A stretch of 64,000 bases of DNA from Sphingomonas guangdongensis. GTDB lineage: Bacteria > Pseudomonadota > Alphaproteobacteria > Sphingomonadales > Sphingomonadaceae. A program made the translations under genes and the position numbers. Shown in pieces: positions 17,347-26,138 of the stretch. The notes beneath the pieces were generated by a model, which was not told where the DNA came from, ran no database searches, and was given only the letters and a program-made list of their open reading frames with translations. Every line of letters starts with the position of its first letter. The first letter of the stretch is position 1. Location of the stretch: NCBI RefSeq assembly GCF_900199185.1, contig NZ_OBMI01000002.1, positions 620,001 to 684,000 of the forward strand, written 5' to 3'.

Positions 17347-18939
17347 TCAGTGCAGATCGACCGGCGCCGCCTTCTCCGCTCGGCTGGCGCGTGGAGGGCG
17401 CTTGAGGAACAGGACGAGCGGGATCGACAGCGCCGTGACCACTGCCATCATCAGGAAGTCGTCCAGGTAGGCGATCATCGCCGCCTGGCGGTTCACCTCC
17501 GCATCCACCATCGCCATCACCGTGTCCGCGGCCATGCCGTAGCTCTGCAGCATGGTGGGGTCGAAGGCGGAGACGGTGTTGGACGTCACGGAAGCGCCGA
17601 TGTCGGCATGCGCGGTCTGCACGTTGCGCGCGAGCAGCGCCGTTACCGCGGAGATGCCGACCGACGCGCCGATGTTGCGCATCAGGTTCATGAGACTCGA
17701 ACCCTCTGTCCGGTAGTGCGGCGGCAGCGTCGCAAAGGCCATGCCGTTCAGCGGCATGAACACGAGGCCGAGCCCCAGGCCTTGGACGAACCCGGATATG
17801 ACGAAGACGTGGGTCTCCATCACCAGCGTCCAGGTCGTCATCTCCCACAGCGAGAAGGCGGCGACGACGAAGCCGACCCCGACCAGAATGCGCGGATCGA
17901 ACCCGCGCTGCTGCAATTGCGCCGCGGCGAACATCGACAGCACGATCCCGAAACCGCGCGGCATCAGCAGCAGCCCGGTGTCGAGCACCGGATAGCCGTA
18001 GATGCGCTGCATCAGCGGTGGCAGCAGCGCCATCGTGGCCATCATGACCAGGCCGACGACCAGCATGAAGCCGACCGCGGTGACGAGGTTGCGGTTGCGG
18101 AACAGCTCGCGATCGAACATCGGCCGCCTGCCGATGACGAGGTGGACCGCGAACATCCACAGCGCGACGAAGGCGACCAGCGCCTCCACCACCACCTCCG
18201 CCGAGGAGAACCAGTCCTCCGTCTGGCCGCGGTCGAGCATCAGCTGCAGCGCGGCGATGCCGAGCGCCAGCAGGGTGAAGCCGAACACGTCGAAGTGACG
18301 CTTGTTCACCGCGCGCGAGGGCAGCAGCCACCACAGCACCGCGTAGCAGAACACGCCGAGTGGCAAGTTGACGTAGAAGACCCAGCGCCAGTTGTAGTTG
18401 TCGGTCAGCCACCCACCGATCACCGGGCCGAGAATCGGGCCCACCATGATCCCCATGCCCCAGACGGCCATCGCCTTGCCCTGCCGTTCGGGCGGGTTGA
18501 TGTCGAGCAGCACCGTCTGGCTGAGCGGGTTCATGAAGGCGGCGCTCACTCCCTGGAGAACGCGGAACAGCACCATCTCGGTCAGGCTGTTGGCCATGCC
18601 GCACAGCGCGGAGGAGACGACGAACCCCGCGACCGACCAGAGAAAGAGGTTGCGGCTGCCGATCCGGTCGGCGAGCCAGCCGGTGATCGGGATCGCGATG
18701 GCGGACGCGACGATGTAGCTCGTCAGCACCCACGTCACCGTGTCGGCCGTCGCGCCGAGCGCCGTCTGCATATGCGGCAGCGCCACGTTCGCGATCGTGG
18801 AATCGAGGATTTGCATGATCGTCGCCAGCATGACCCCGAGTGTCAGCAGCGGCCGATTGCTGGTGTGGAGCGCAGCGCCGGACTGGGGGGCGGGGGCGGA
18901 CGGCCGACCGCGACCGGCCGGGGCGGCAGCGGTGGCCAC
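17347..18939 (-). CDS. emrB: DHA2-family multidrug exporter EmrB
   Basis: A 530-residue MFS transporter with 14 predicted spans. The N-terminal TLGVMLATIMQILDSTIANV, motif GWLADRIGSRNLFLWS and the motif C region MGIMVGPILGPVIGGWLTD are those of EmrB/QacA proton-driven exporters. It should pump hydrophobic drugs across the inner membrane with EmrA. The frame stays open far upstream, but that sequence is the shadow of emrA. The real start is GTG 18939, two bases after the emrA stop. No TolC-like outer-membrane gene is in the window. Confidence 0.93.
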   Translation of the reverse strand: MATAAAPAGRGRPSAPAPQSGAALHTSNRPLLTLGVMLATIMQILDSTIANVALPHMQTALGATADTVTWVLTSYIVASAIAIPITGWLADRIGSRNLFLWSVAGFVVSSALCGMANSLTEMVLFRVLQGVSAAFMNPLSQTVLLDINPPERQGKAMAVWGMGIMVGPILGPVIGGWLTDNYNWRWVFYVNLPLGVFCYAVLWWLLPSRAVNKRHFDVFGFTLLALGIAALQLMLDRGQTEDWFSSAEVVVEALVAFVALWMFAVHLVIGRRPMFDRELFRNRNLVTAVGFMLVVGLVMMATMALLPPLMQRIYGYPVLDTGLLLMPRGFGIVLSMFAAAQLQQRGFDPRILVGVGFVVAAFSLWEMTTWTLVMETHVFVISGFVQGLGLGLVFMPLNGMAFATLPPHYRTEGSSLMNLMRNIGASVGISAVTALLARNVQTAHADIGASVTSNTVSAFDPTMLQSYGMAADTVMAMVDAEVNRQAAMIAYLDDFLMMAVVTALSIPLVLFLKRPPRASRAEKAAPVDLH

Positions 18940-18941
18940 GC

Positions 18942-20003
18942 TTAATTCCGCACGTCCACGCGGACGTCGGCGGAGAGGCCGGCGATCAGCTGGCGCGGGC
19001 TCTTCTCGTCGATCGCGATCCGCACCGGGACGCGCTGAGTCACCTTGACCCAGTTGCCGTTGGCGTTCTGCGCGGGCAGCACGGAGAACTCGCTGCCGGT
19101 GCCCGCGCCGATCGACTGGACGTGACCGCGCAGGTGGAGGCCCGGGTACGCGTCGAAGCTGACCTCCGCGGGCTGGCCGACGCGCATGCGGGCGAGATCG
19201 GTCTCCTTGAAGTTCGCCTCCACCCATGAGCGCGCATCGGCGACGATGGTGACGGCGGGCAGGCCGGTGACCATCATCTGCCCGACCTGGAGCCGGTCGG
19301 CCTGGCTGATCTGGCCCGAAACGGGGGCGCGCACCTCGGTGCGCGACAGGTCGAGCTGCGCCTTGGCTCGCGCGACCCGGGCGGCGGCGATCTGCGGGTT
19401 CTCGCCCGGCACCGCGGCGCCGGTCGCGAGCCGTGCGCGCGCCTCGTTCGCGTCGGCGACGGCATTCTGGTACGTCGCACGCGCCTGCTCCAGCCCGTGC
19501 TGCGACTGTTCCAGGCGCGCGCGGGTCGTGAAGCCGCGCTTCATCAGCTCCGACTGGCGCTGGTAATCCTCCTGCGCGGCGGCGATCTGGTCGGTGGCGG
19601 CGGCGATGTCGGCGCTGGTGCCCGCGTAGGTCGCGCGGAGTGTCTGGAGCGACACCTGCGCGCCCGCGATCTGCGCGTTCGCCTGCTCGACGGCGATCCG
19701 GTACGGATCGGGATCGATCCGGAAAAGCAGATCGCCCGCCTTGACCAGCTGGTTCTCGCGGACGTTGACCGCGACGATGCGCCCGGCGACGTCGCTCGCG
19801 ACCGACACCTTGTCCTGCTGCACATAGGCGTTGTCGGTCGACACGAACCGGCCGGACGTCGCCCAGAGATAGGCGACGACGCCGATGACGATCAGCGGAA
19901 TGCCGAACATCAGCAGCGGCCGCAGCCAACGCCGCTTGGTCGGCGCGGGCGCGTCGGCGACACGGGCGTCGGCTGTGTCGATGCGGGGGTCGGCGTCAGC
20001 CAT
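18942..20003 (-). CDS. emrA: EmrA/HlyD-family membrane fusion protein
   Basis: A 353-residue periplasmic adaptor with one N-terminal span (PLLMFGIPLIVIGVVAYLWA). Two lipoyl-like halves (TDNAYVQQDKVSVASDVAGR and RTEVRAPVSGQISQADRLQV) flank a coiled-coil hairpin at roughly residues 95-205. It links EmrB to an outer-membrane channel. The 'DNAYVQ' motif is typical of the EmrA branch. It overlaps the marR stop by 8 bases and is followed after 2 bases by emrB, so marR-emrA-emrB is one operon. Confidence 0.93.
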   Translation of the reverse strand: MADADPRIDTADARVADAPAPTKRRWLRPLLMFGIPLIVIGVVAYLWATSGRFVSTDNAYVQQDKVSVASDVAGRIVAVNVRENQLVKAGDLLFRIDPDPYRIAVEQANAQIAGAQVSLQTLRATYAGTSADIAAATDQIAAAQEDYQRQSELMKRGFTTRARLEQSQHGLEQARATYQNAVADANEARARLATGAAVPGENPQIAAARVARAKAQLDLSRTEVRAPVSGQISQADRLQVGQMMVTGLPAVTIVADARSWVEANFKETDLARMRVGQPAEVSFDAYPGLHLRGHVQSIGAGTGSEFSVLPAQNANGNWVKVTQRVPVRIAIDEKSPRQLIAGLSADVRVDVRN

Positions 20004-20442
20004 GGGCGGCCTCTCGTGCGAAATCGGGGTGGAGCAGGTTGTCGCGGATGCGGGCCAGCGCGTCGGTCAGCTGCGCGCGCATGCCCGCGTCGATGCCGTC
20101 GAAGGCGGCCTCCGTTAGGGCATCGGCGTGGGCGCGAAGCTGGCGCAGGACCGGGTCTGCCGCGGGTGTCAGGAACATCTGCCAGGCGCGGCGGTCACCC
20201 GGTGCGCGGCGCCGCTCGACCAGCCCGGCTTCCTCCAGGCGATCGATCATCCGCGACAGGGTGATCGGCTCGACCTCCAGCAGATCGGCTAGCGCACCCT
20301 GGTTGATTCCCTCGTTCCGGGAGAGGATCAGCAGCGTCTTCCACTGCGCCCGCGTCGAGCCGAGCGTCCGCGCACGCTCATCGAACCGCTTACGGATCAG
20401 GCGCGAGACATCGCCGATCAGGAACCCTATGCTGTCGCTCAT
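19996..20442 (-). CDS. MarR-family regulator of the emrAB operon
   Basis: A 148-residue winged-helix protein. The recognition region NQGALADLLEVEPITLSRMI and the wing DRLEEAGLVERRRAPGDRRA match the MarR family. It is the first gene of the marR-emrA-emrB operon and most likely represses it until a drug or phenolic ligand binds. A palindrome lies immediately upstream. ATG 20442 is chosen; GTG 20451 is also in frame. Confidence 0.92.
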   Translation of the reverse strand: MSDSIGFLIGDVSRLIRKRFDERARTLGSTRAQWKTLLILSRNEGINQGALADLLEVEPITLSRMIDRLEEAGLVERRRAPGDRRAWQMFLTPAADPVLRQLRAHADALTEAAFDGIDAGMRAQLTDALARIRDNLLHPDFAREAAHG

Positions 20443-20454
20443 GGCGTGCACATA

Positions 20455-20468
20455 ATAAGCAGGCTTAT
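20455..20468. promoter_or_regulatory. Inverted repeat ATAAGC-AG-GCTTAT, likely MarR operator
   Basis: ATAAGC and GCTTAT are perfect reverse complements separated by two bases. A second pair, ACATAA and TTATGT (20450-20470), brackets the core. It begins 13 bases before the marR ATG in an AT-rich patch of otherwise GC-rich DNA. Autoregulatory MarR sites usually lie in this position. It also lies in the promoter region of the divergent GFA gene. Confidence 0.65.
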
Positions 20469-20525
20469 GTTACGCTAGATTGCCGCGGTTGCGCAGAGTG
20501 CAATCGTACATGCAGGAGAGTGGCG

Positions 20526-20966
20526 ATGAGGGCGATGGCCGGTGGATGTTTCTGCGGCGCAAAGCGGTATGTCGCTCAGGTCGAGAGTGTCGACGCCTAT
20601 CTGTGTCACTGCCGCATGTGCCAGCGGATCACGGGCAACGTATCGATCGCGTTCACGAGCATCAGAAAGGCGGACGTCCGGTGGGAAGGCACGCCCGATT
20701 ACCTCGCGTCATCGCCGATCGCCCGGCGCGGGTTCTGCGCGACCTGCGGCACGTCGCTCACCTTCGAGTTCCCGGACAGCGAGTGGATAGACCTGACCGT
20801 CGCCAGCTTCGATGACCCGTCTTCGTTCGTGCCGCGGCATCATTATGCGGCGGAGAGCATGCACGAAGCATGGATCGACACGAGCACGCTTCCGCGTAAA
20901 CGCAGCGAGGATAACGAGAACGTCGTGAAGAGATGGATGGAGGCCTGTGGCAAGCTCCCCGACTGA
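20526..20966 (+). CDS. GFA-family zinc protein (glutathione-dependent formaldehyde-activating enzyme-like)
   Basis: A 146-residue protein with the zinc-binding cysteines of the GFA/CENP-V fold: GGCFCGAKRY, CHCRMCQRITG and GFCATCGTSLTFEF. Most family members have unproven functions; one promotes the reaction of formaldehyde with glutathione. ATG 20526 is chosen because AGGAG ends 7 bases upstream. It overlaps the next gene by 20 bases and diverges from marR. Confidence 0.85.
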   Translation: MRAMAGGCFCGAKRYVAQVESVDAYLCHCRMCQRITGNVSIAFTSIRKADVRWEGTPDYLASSPIARRGFCATCGTSLTFEFPDSEWIDLTVASFDDPSSFVPRHHYAAESMHEAWIDTSTLPRKRSEDNENVVKRWMEACGKLPD

Positions 20967-21720
20967 CACCCGCTTTTTCGAGAGCTTCGACGGCGAGCGG
21001 ATCGCCTGGCGCGAGGTGGGGGAAGGGCGGCCGGTCGTCCTGATCCACGGCTATTTCAGCACGGCGGAGGTCAACTGGATCAAGTACGGGCACGCCGCGC
21101 AGATCGCCGCGGCGGGCTTTCGCGTGATCATGCCCGACCTGCGCGGACACGGCGCGAGCACGACGACGCACGACGCGGGCGCCTACACCGCGGACGCGCT
21201 GACGAAGGACGGGCATGCGCTGGTCGCGCATCTGGGGCTGAGCGACTACGATCTTGGCGGCTACTCGCTCGGTGCGCGCACCACGGCGCGGATGCTGGCG
21301 ACGGGCGCGACGCCGGCGCGCGTGATCTTCTGCGGCATGGGGCTGGAGGGGCTGACCGACGTCCACCGCCGCTCCGACTACTTCCGCGGCGTGCTGACCA
21401 ACCTCGGCACGCACAAGCGGGGCTCGCCCGCGTTCATGGCGGAAGCGTTCATGAAGACGAGCGGCGGCGATCCGGTCGCGCTGCTGCGGGTGCTGGACAC
21501 CTTCACCGACACGCCGGCCGAGGCGATCGCGGCGGCGCGCCAGCCGGCGCTGGTCGTGATGGGCGACGAGGACGACGAGGTCGGCGACGGCCGCGCGCTC
21601 GCCGCCGCACTGCCAAACGGCCGCTACCACCCGATCCCGGGCGGCCACATGAGTGCGGTGGTGAAGCCGGAGCTCGGCGCCTCCATCGTACAATTCCTGT
21701 CGGAGGAGACGGCCAGATGA
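20947..21720 (+). CDS. Alpha/beta-fold hydrolase
   Basis: A 257-residue alpha/beta hydrolase. The oxyanion region is VVLIHGYFS, the nucleophile elbow GYSLGAR (Ser), the acid lies near VVMGDEDDEVGD and the catalytic His in PGGHMSAV. The fold and triad are clear but the substrate is not. The start is GTG 20947 inside the GFA gene, and its stop overlaps the SIMPL gene, so the three genes are probably cotranscribed. Confidence 0.85.
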   Translation: MASSPTDTRFFESFDGERIAWREVGEGRPVVLIHGYFSTAEVNWIKYGHAAQIAAAGFRVIMPDLRGHGASTTTHDAGAYTADALTKDGHALVAHLGLSDYDLGGYSLGARTTARMLATGATPARVIFCGMGLEGLTDVHRRSDYFRGVLTNLGTHKRGSPAFMAEAFMKTSGGDPVALLRVLDTFTDTPAEAIAAARQPALVVMGDEDDEVGDGRALAAALPNGRYHPIPGGHMSAVVKPELGASIVQFLSEETAR

Positions 21721-22442
21721 TCCCGATCACAATCGCAGCGCTGCTGCTGTTGCAGGGCGCAGCTCCAGTCGGCGTGCTCGCACCCGGCGAGACGCTGCTG
21801 GAGGTGCAGGCGGAGGGGCGCGCGACCTACCTGCCGGACACGGCCTTCGTCAGCGCAGGTGTGGTCTCGGCCGGCACGACCGCTCAGGAGGCTACGGACG
21901 CCAATGCCCGGGACATGGCTCGCGTGATCGCCGCCTTGCGCAGGGCTGGTGTCGAGGAGCGCAAGATCCGCACCCAGCAGATCAACGTCCAGCCGCGCTT
22001 CGCCCGTGCGTCACCAAACGATTACGAGGGGCAACCGCAGATCACCGGGTATGTCGCGCGGAACAGCGTCGCGGTGACGATCACCCGACTGGCCACCGCG
22101 CCGGGGGTAATCGCCGCCGCCTTCGGGGCAGGCGCGAACTCGGTCAACGGGCCCAACCTGGGCACGCAGGACAGCGACAAGGGACTGGCCGAGGCGCGTG
22201 ACGCGGCGATTGCGCAGGCGAAGGCTGAGGCGGAAGACTATGCCAGGAACTTTGGCTTACGGGTCGCTCGCGTGATCCGGGTCAGCGAACGCGGAAACAG
22301 CGCGCGACCGATGGACTTCGTGGTGATCGCCTCGCAAAATGCAGCCCCGCCGCCGCCCTCGCCAGCGGCGCCCCCGCCGGTTGCGGGCGGAGAGATGGAG
22401 CGGATCGTAACGATCTGGGTCGACTTTGCGCTGACGACGTAG
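21717..22442 (+). CDS. Secreted SIMPL (DUF541) domain protein
   Basis: A 241-residue protein with an N-terminal signal peptide and a SIMPL domain: LEVQAEGRATYLPDTAFVSA, then VEERKIRTQQINVQPRF and GYVARNSVAVTITRL. It is a periplasmic or surface protein of a family with few characterised members (the E. coli member YggE is linked to oxidative stress). A proline-rich stretch (PPPPSPAAPPPV) near the C-terminus is unusual. ATGA overlap at 21717. Confidence 0.85.
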   Translation: MIPITIAALLLLQGAAPVGVLAPGETLLEVQAEGRATYLPDTAFVSAGVVSAGTTAQEATDANARDMARVIAALRRAGVEERKIRTQQINVQPRFARASPNDYEGQPQITGYVARNSVAVTITRLATAPGVIAAAFGAGANSVNGPNLGTQDSDKGLAEARDAAIAQAKAEAEDYARNFGLRVARVIRVSERGNSARPMDFVVIASQNAAPPPPSPAAPPPVAGGEMERIVTIWVDFALTT

Positions 22443-22450
22443 CGCCGTCC

Positions 22451-23044
22451 TCAGCCGATCTTCGGCAGCTGCTCGGGGATTGTGCCCTCATCGGCGATGC
22501 CGGCCTCGAACGAGGCGGTGGAGTCGGTGCCATCCGGCTGGTGTGCGCCGGTCTTGCGGGTGGCCGGATTGCCGTCTCGCAGGAGGTAGAAGACGCCGCC
22601 CACGGCCGCCCCGATCGCCGCGGCCCCGCCGAACAGCGCGGCGAAGAAGTTGCGGCTGCCCATCTTCTCCCTGGTATCGGCGACGTACTTGACCGGGGCG
22701 GAGCCGGTAACGGCCTTGCGGGTCGACTTGGCGGTGTCGCTGACCGCGTCGGTCGCCGACTTGACCGTCCGGCGTGCGCGGGTAGCGACGGTGGGTGGCG
22801 TCTTGGGCGCGCGGGGCTTGCGGGCGGCCGGTGCCTTAGTGGACGCTGTGCGCGTCGCGGCCTTGCGCGGGGCGGGAGCCTTGCGGACCTTGGGCGCGGG
22901 CGCCTCGGCCTTCGCCTCCGCGTCGTCTGATCCCGCGTCGCTGCTCGGCGCCGCCGGCTTGGGCGGGGTCGCCCGGCTCGACTTGCGCGGGGTGGTGGCG
23001 GCCTTGCGCCGGGGCGGCGTGGGCGGGGTCGGCGTATCGGCCAT
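22451..23044 (-). CDS. Histone H1-like Lys/Ala/Pro-rich protein with a membrane segment
   Basis: A 197-residue protein. Residues 1-125 are low-complexity and very basic, with repeated KAPA/RKA/AAK units like bacterial H1-type proteins. Then come ADTREKMGSRNF, a glycine/alanine-rich hydrophobic helix (FFAALFGGAAAIGAAVGGVF) and an acidic hydrophilic tail. The basic half could bind nucleic acid near the membrane, or span the envelope as TonB-like linkers do. Neither is proven. Confidence 0.65.
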   Translation of the reverse strand: MADTPTPPTPPRRKAATTPRKSSRATPPKPAAPSSDAGSDDAEAKAEAPAPKVRKAPAPRKAATRTASTKAPAARKPRAPKTPPTVATRARRTVKSATDAVSDTAKSTRKAVTGSAPVKYVADTREKMGSRNFFAALFGGAAAIGAAVGGVFYLLRDGNPATRKTGAHQPDGTDSTASFEAGIADEGTIPEQLPKIG

Positions 23045-23121
23045 GCGCGATCACTCCAAGCAGTCGTTACGCGGGCAAATCGTTCGGGACTGCAAAGGGT
23101 TCCGCGGCACGGCGCCGAATA

Positions 23122-24561
23122 TCAGCGGAACGGCGGCTCGCTGAATGCGCGCAGCTTGCGGCTGTGCAGCTTCGGCCCCTCGCGCCGCAGCTCCTCGCAG
23201 GTCTCGACGCCGATCCGCAGATGCTCGTTGATCGCCCGCTCGTAGAAGCGGTTGGCCTGACCGGGCAGTTTCAGCTCGCCGTGCAGCGGCTTGTCCGACA
23301 CGCACAGCAGCGCGCCGTAGGGCACGCGGAAGCGGTAGCCCTGCGCCGCAATCGTCGCGGACTCCATGTCGATGCCGACCGCGCGGCTGAGCGAGAAGCG
23401 CAGCGCCGACTGCGAGAAGCGCAGTTCCCAGTTGCGGTCGTCGGTGGTGACGATCGTGCCGGTACGCAGCCGGCGCTTCAGCTCCTCCCCCGACTGGCCC
23501 GACACCGTTTCCGCCGCGCGTGCCATCGCGACCTGCACTTCCGCGATCGCCGGCACGGGGATCTCGGGCGGCAGCACGTCGTCGAGCACGTGATCGTCGC
23601 GCAGATAGGCGTGGGCAAGGACGTAGTCGCCGATCCGCTGTGACGGCCGGAGCCCGCCGCAGTGGCCGATCATCAGCCACGCCTCCGGGCGCATCACCGC
23701 CAGGTGATCGCAGATCGTCTTGGCGTTGGACGGACCGACCCCGATGTTGACCAGCGTGATGCCGGTGCCGTCCGCCGCCATCAGGTGGTAGGCGGGCATC
23801 TGGTGCCGCCGCCATGCGCTGTCGCTCACCATCTTGTCGACGTCCTCAGGACTATCGATCACGATCCCGCCCGCCCCCGACAGCGCGGTGAAGCGGGTCT
23901 GCTCGCCGAGCTGCGACGCGCCCCAGCGGACGAACTCGTCGACGTAGCGGTGGTAGTTGGTGAACAGGACGTAGCGCTGGACGTGCTCCGGCGGCGTGCC
24001 GGTATAGTGGCGCAGCCGGGCGAGGCTGAAGTCGGTGCGGAGCGCATCGAACAGTGCGAGCGGACGACGACCGTCCGGCGCCTCATAGATGCCGTCGGCG
24101 ATCTCGTCGCCGATGTGGGCGAGCTCGGTTGCCGGGAAGTGCCGGGCGAGCTCCAGCGCCGACACCTCGTCGAGCGCGAGCGCGTGGCCCGGATCGAGCA
24201 CGTAGGGAAAAGGGATCTCCTGTCGGCCCTCGGCCGCGCGCACCTCGACCTCGTAATCCTCGATCAGCAGGGTGAGCTGCTCGATCAGGTAGGGCCCAAA
24301 CATCGCCGGCTTGGTGACGGAGATGGCGTACTCGCCCGGCGACACCAGCCGCCCGAAGGAGCGGAGCGGCGTCGGGCGGTGCTCCTCGCCCGGCGAGTAG
24401 GTCAGCCGGATCTCGGGATAGGCGAACGCCCCGTTGACGCGCGAGGCGGGCGAGGGCGGCGTGCCGTCGGTCAGGTAACGGGTGAGCGCCGCCTTCAGCC
24501 GCTCGACGGAGGCGGTGTAGAGCCGCTCCAGCTCGGCCACGATCGTTTCTGCTTGAGTCAT
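23122..24561 (-). CDS. amn: AMP nucleosidase
   Basis: A 479-residue protein matching the two-domain bacterial AMP nucleosidase. The N-terminal half is specific to Amn (RLTYSPGEEHRPTPLRSFGR). The C-terminal nucleoside phosphorylase-like half has VNIGVGPSNAKTICDHLAV, MIGHCGGLRPSQ and the active-site segment GIDMESATIAAQGYRFRVP. It hydrolyses AMP to adenine and ribose-5-phosphate and so controls adenylate levels. The adenine can pass to the adenine deaminase encoded at 48 kb. Confidence 0.95.
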   Translation of the reverse strand: MTQAETIVAELERLYTASVERLKAALTRYLTDGTPPSPASRVNGAFAYPEIRLTYSPGEEHRPTPLRSFGRLVSPGEYAISVTKPAMFGPYLIEQLTLLIEDYEVEVRAAEGRQEIPFPYVLDPGHALALDEVSALELARHFPATELAHIGDEIADGIYEAPDGRRPLALFDALRTDFSLARLRHYTGTPPEHVQRYVLFTNYHRYVDEFVRWGASQLGEQTRFTALSGAGGIVIDSPEDVDKMVSDSAWRRHQMPAYHLMAADGTGITLVNIGVGPSNAKTICDHLAVMRPEAWLMIGHCGGLRPSQRIGDYVLAHAYLRDDHVLDDVLPPEIPVPAIAEVQVAMARAAETVSGQSGEELKRRLRTGTIVTTDDRNWELRFSQSALRFSLSRAVGIDMESATIAAQGYRFRVPYGALLCVSDKPLHGELKLPGQANRFYERAINEHLRIGVETCEELRREGPKLHSRKLRAFSEPPFR

Positions 24562-24598
24562 CGAGCAGCGCTACGCCCCGGTCGTGACAGAGGCAAGT

Positions 24599-24626
24599 CG
24601 CCGCCGCGCCAGCTCACGCGGCGGCG
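24599..24626. terminator. Perfect 10-bp GC stem-loop, possible terminator
   Basis: CGCCGCCGCG and CGCGGCGGCG pair perfectly around an 8-base loop, in the 76-base gap between the small gene ending at 24638 and the amn start at 24561 (both minus strand). No T-run follows, so intrinsic termination is uncertain. Confidence 0.4.
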
Positions 24627-24637
24627 GGCAGGGGTAT

Positions 24638-24877
24638 CTACTTGCCGGACTTTTTGGTTCCGCCGTCGTCCTCGCGCAGCTTGGTCACGCCGTAAGCGGC
24701 GGCGCCCACTGCGGCTGCGGCACCGGTTGCGATCGCGGCGGCCGTCTTCGGGTTCTCCTTGGCCGCCTCGATCGCGGCGTGCACCGCCTCCGTCACCTTG
24801 GCCTGCGCCTGAGTGAAGAAGCTCTTGGCATCGTCCGCGCTCATCTCGTCGGCGGTGGTGGTGCTGTCGTCGGCCAT
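24638..24877 (-). CDS. Small membrane protein, unknown function
   Basis: A 79-residue protein with an acidic N-terminus, an amphipathic stretch AQAKVTEAVHAAIEAAKENP, an Ala/Gly-rich hydrophobic helix (TAAAIATGAAAAVGAAAYGV) and a charged Lys-rich tail. The layout resembles small ElaB/YqjD-like stress proteins, but sequence evidence for that family is weak. ATG 24877 follows AGGAG by 8 bases. Confidence 0.65.
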   Translation of the reverse strand: MADDSTTTADEMSADDAKSFFTQAQAKVTEAVHAAIEAAKENPKTAAAIATGAAAAVGAAAYGVTKLREDDGGTKKSGK

Positions 24878-24935
24878 GGTTCGCACTCCTGATGGTTCCG
24901 GTTCATCAACGACCGCCTGCGCGCGCCGGTTCCGC

Positions 24936-25418
24936 TCAGAGCTGGGCCAGCAGGTGCTCGGCCGAGCTGACCTTGAACTCGCCGGGCTCCTCGACGTGAA
25001 GCTGCTCGACCACGCCGTCGCGGACCAGCATGGAATAGCGCTGCGCCCGCGTGCCCATGCCGAACTTGGTTCCGTCCATCGTCAGGCCGACGGCGCGGGC
25101 AAAGTCGGCGTTGCCGTCCGCCAGCATGGTGACCGTGTCCCCGGCCTTGTTCTGCCCGCTCCAGGCGCCGAGCACGAAGGCGTCGTTGACCGCCGTGCAG
25201 GCGATCTCGTCCACGCCGCCGGCCTTCAGCTCCGTCGCCTTGTCGATGAAGCCGGGCAGGTGCCGCGCCGAGCAGGTCGGCGTGAAGGCGCCGGGGACGG
25301 AGAACAGCGCCACCGTGCGACCGGCGAAGAACGCTTCCGTGTCGACCGCCTCCGGCCCGTCCGGGGTCACCTTCACGACGGTGGAGGCGGGAATGCGGTC
25401 ACCGACCTTGATCGACAT
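24936..25418 (-). CDS. Peroxiredoxin (Prx5/AhpE-like, redoxin family)
   Basis: A 160-residue thioredoxin-fold peroxidase. The peroxidatic cysteine is in VPGAFTPTCS, and the downstream ACTAVNDAFVLGAW and RYSMLVRDGVVEQLHVE segments are typical of the Prx5 subgroup. It reduces hydroperoxides in the cytoplasm using glutaredoxin or thioredoxin. ATG 25418 begins the family domain (MSIKVGDRIP); an open frame 27 codons longer is not conserved. Confidence 0.92.
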   Translation of the reverse strand: MSIKVGDRIPASTVVKVTPDGPEAVDTEAFFAGRTVALFSVPGAFTPTCSARHLPGFIDKATELKAGGVDEIACTAVNDAFVLGAWSGQNKAGDTVTMLADGNADFARAVGLTMDGTKFGMGTRAQRYSMLVRDGVVEQLHVEEPGEFKVSSAEHLLAQL

Positions 25419-25534
25419 GGGCTTTTGATCCTTCCATCGCGCCGCGAGTGGCGCGGCGACCCGCGAATAAGTGACGGGCAATCCGGATTTTTCAAGCATG
25501 GCGGGCGGCAGGGCGCTTGCCTATGTTCGCTGCC

Positions 25535-26095
25535 ATGATCTCCTCTCCCTTCCTGACCGGCCAGCTGCTGCTCGCGATGCCGGGCATCGGCGATCCGCGC
25601 TTCGAGCGATCGGTGATCGCGCTGTGCAGCCATGATGAGGAAGGGGCGCTCGGGATCGGGATCGGCACCGTGATCGACTCGATCAGTTTCCACGACGTGC
25701 TGAAGCAGCTCGACATCGCCGTCGGCCAGGCGCCGGACGTGGCGGTCCACCTGGGCGGCCCGGTCGAGCCGCGGCGCGGCTTCGTGCTCCACTCGCGCGA
25801 CTGGAACGGCGCGGACACGATCGATGTCGCCGGGCGCTGGTCGCTGTCGGGCACCGTCGACGTCCTGCGCGCGATTGCCGGCGGCACCGGGCCGTCGCGG
25901 TGGCTACCGGCGCTCGGCTACGCCGGCTGGAGCGAGGGGCAGCTCGATGCCGAGCTCACCCGCCACGGCTGGTTCAATGTCGCGGGCGACGACGCGGTCC
26001 TGTTCCACACGCCGGTCGAGCAGCGCTGGGAGGCGGGGTTCGCCCGCGCCGGGATCGATCCGCGGCTGCTATCGGCGACCGGCGGCACCGCCTGA
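25535..26095 (+). CDS. YqgE/AlgH family protein
   Basis: A 186-residue protein containing LTGQLLLAMPGIGDPRF, HLGGPVEPRRGFVLHS and the C-terminal GYAGWSEGQLDAEL, the conserved blocks of the UPF0301/YqgE/AlgH family. The cellular role is not settled; AlgH in Pseudomonas was linked to alginate regulation. Several start codons are in frame (TTG 25517, ATG 25523, ATG 25535); the last fits the usual domain start. Confidence 0.92.
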   Translation: MISSPFLTGQLLLAMPGIGDPRFERSVIALCSHDEEGALGIGIGTVIDSISFHDVLKQLDIAVGQAPDVAVHLGGPVEPRRGFVLHSRDWNGADTIDVAGRWSLSGTVDVLRAIAGGTGPSRWLPALGYAGWSEGQLDAELTRHGWFNVAGDDAVLFHTPVEQRWEAGFARAGIDPRLLSATGGTA

Positions 26096-26138
26096 GCTTA
26101 GCGATTTGGCAAGCAGCCGCCGATAGGCTCGGCGGCGC

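Noticed and set aside
17347..19929. One 860-residue protein on the minus strand covering emrB and most of emrA
   Set aside because: The first 320 or so residues are an Arg/Pro-rich shadow of emrA, which is a clear HlyD-family gene in another frame. EmrB begins at GTG 18939.
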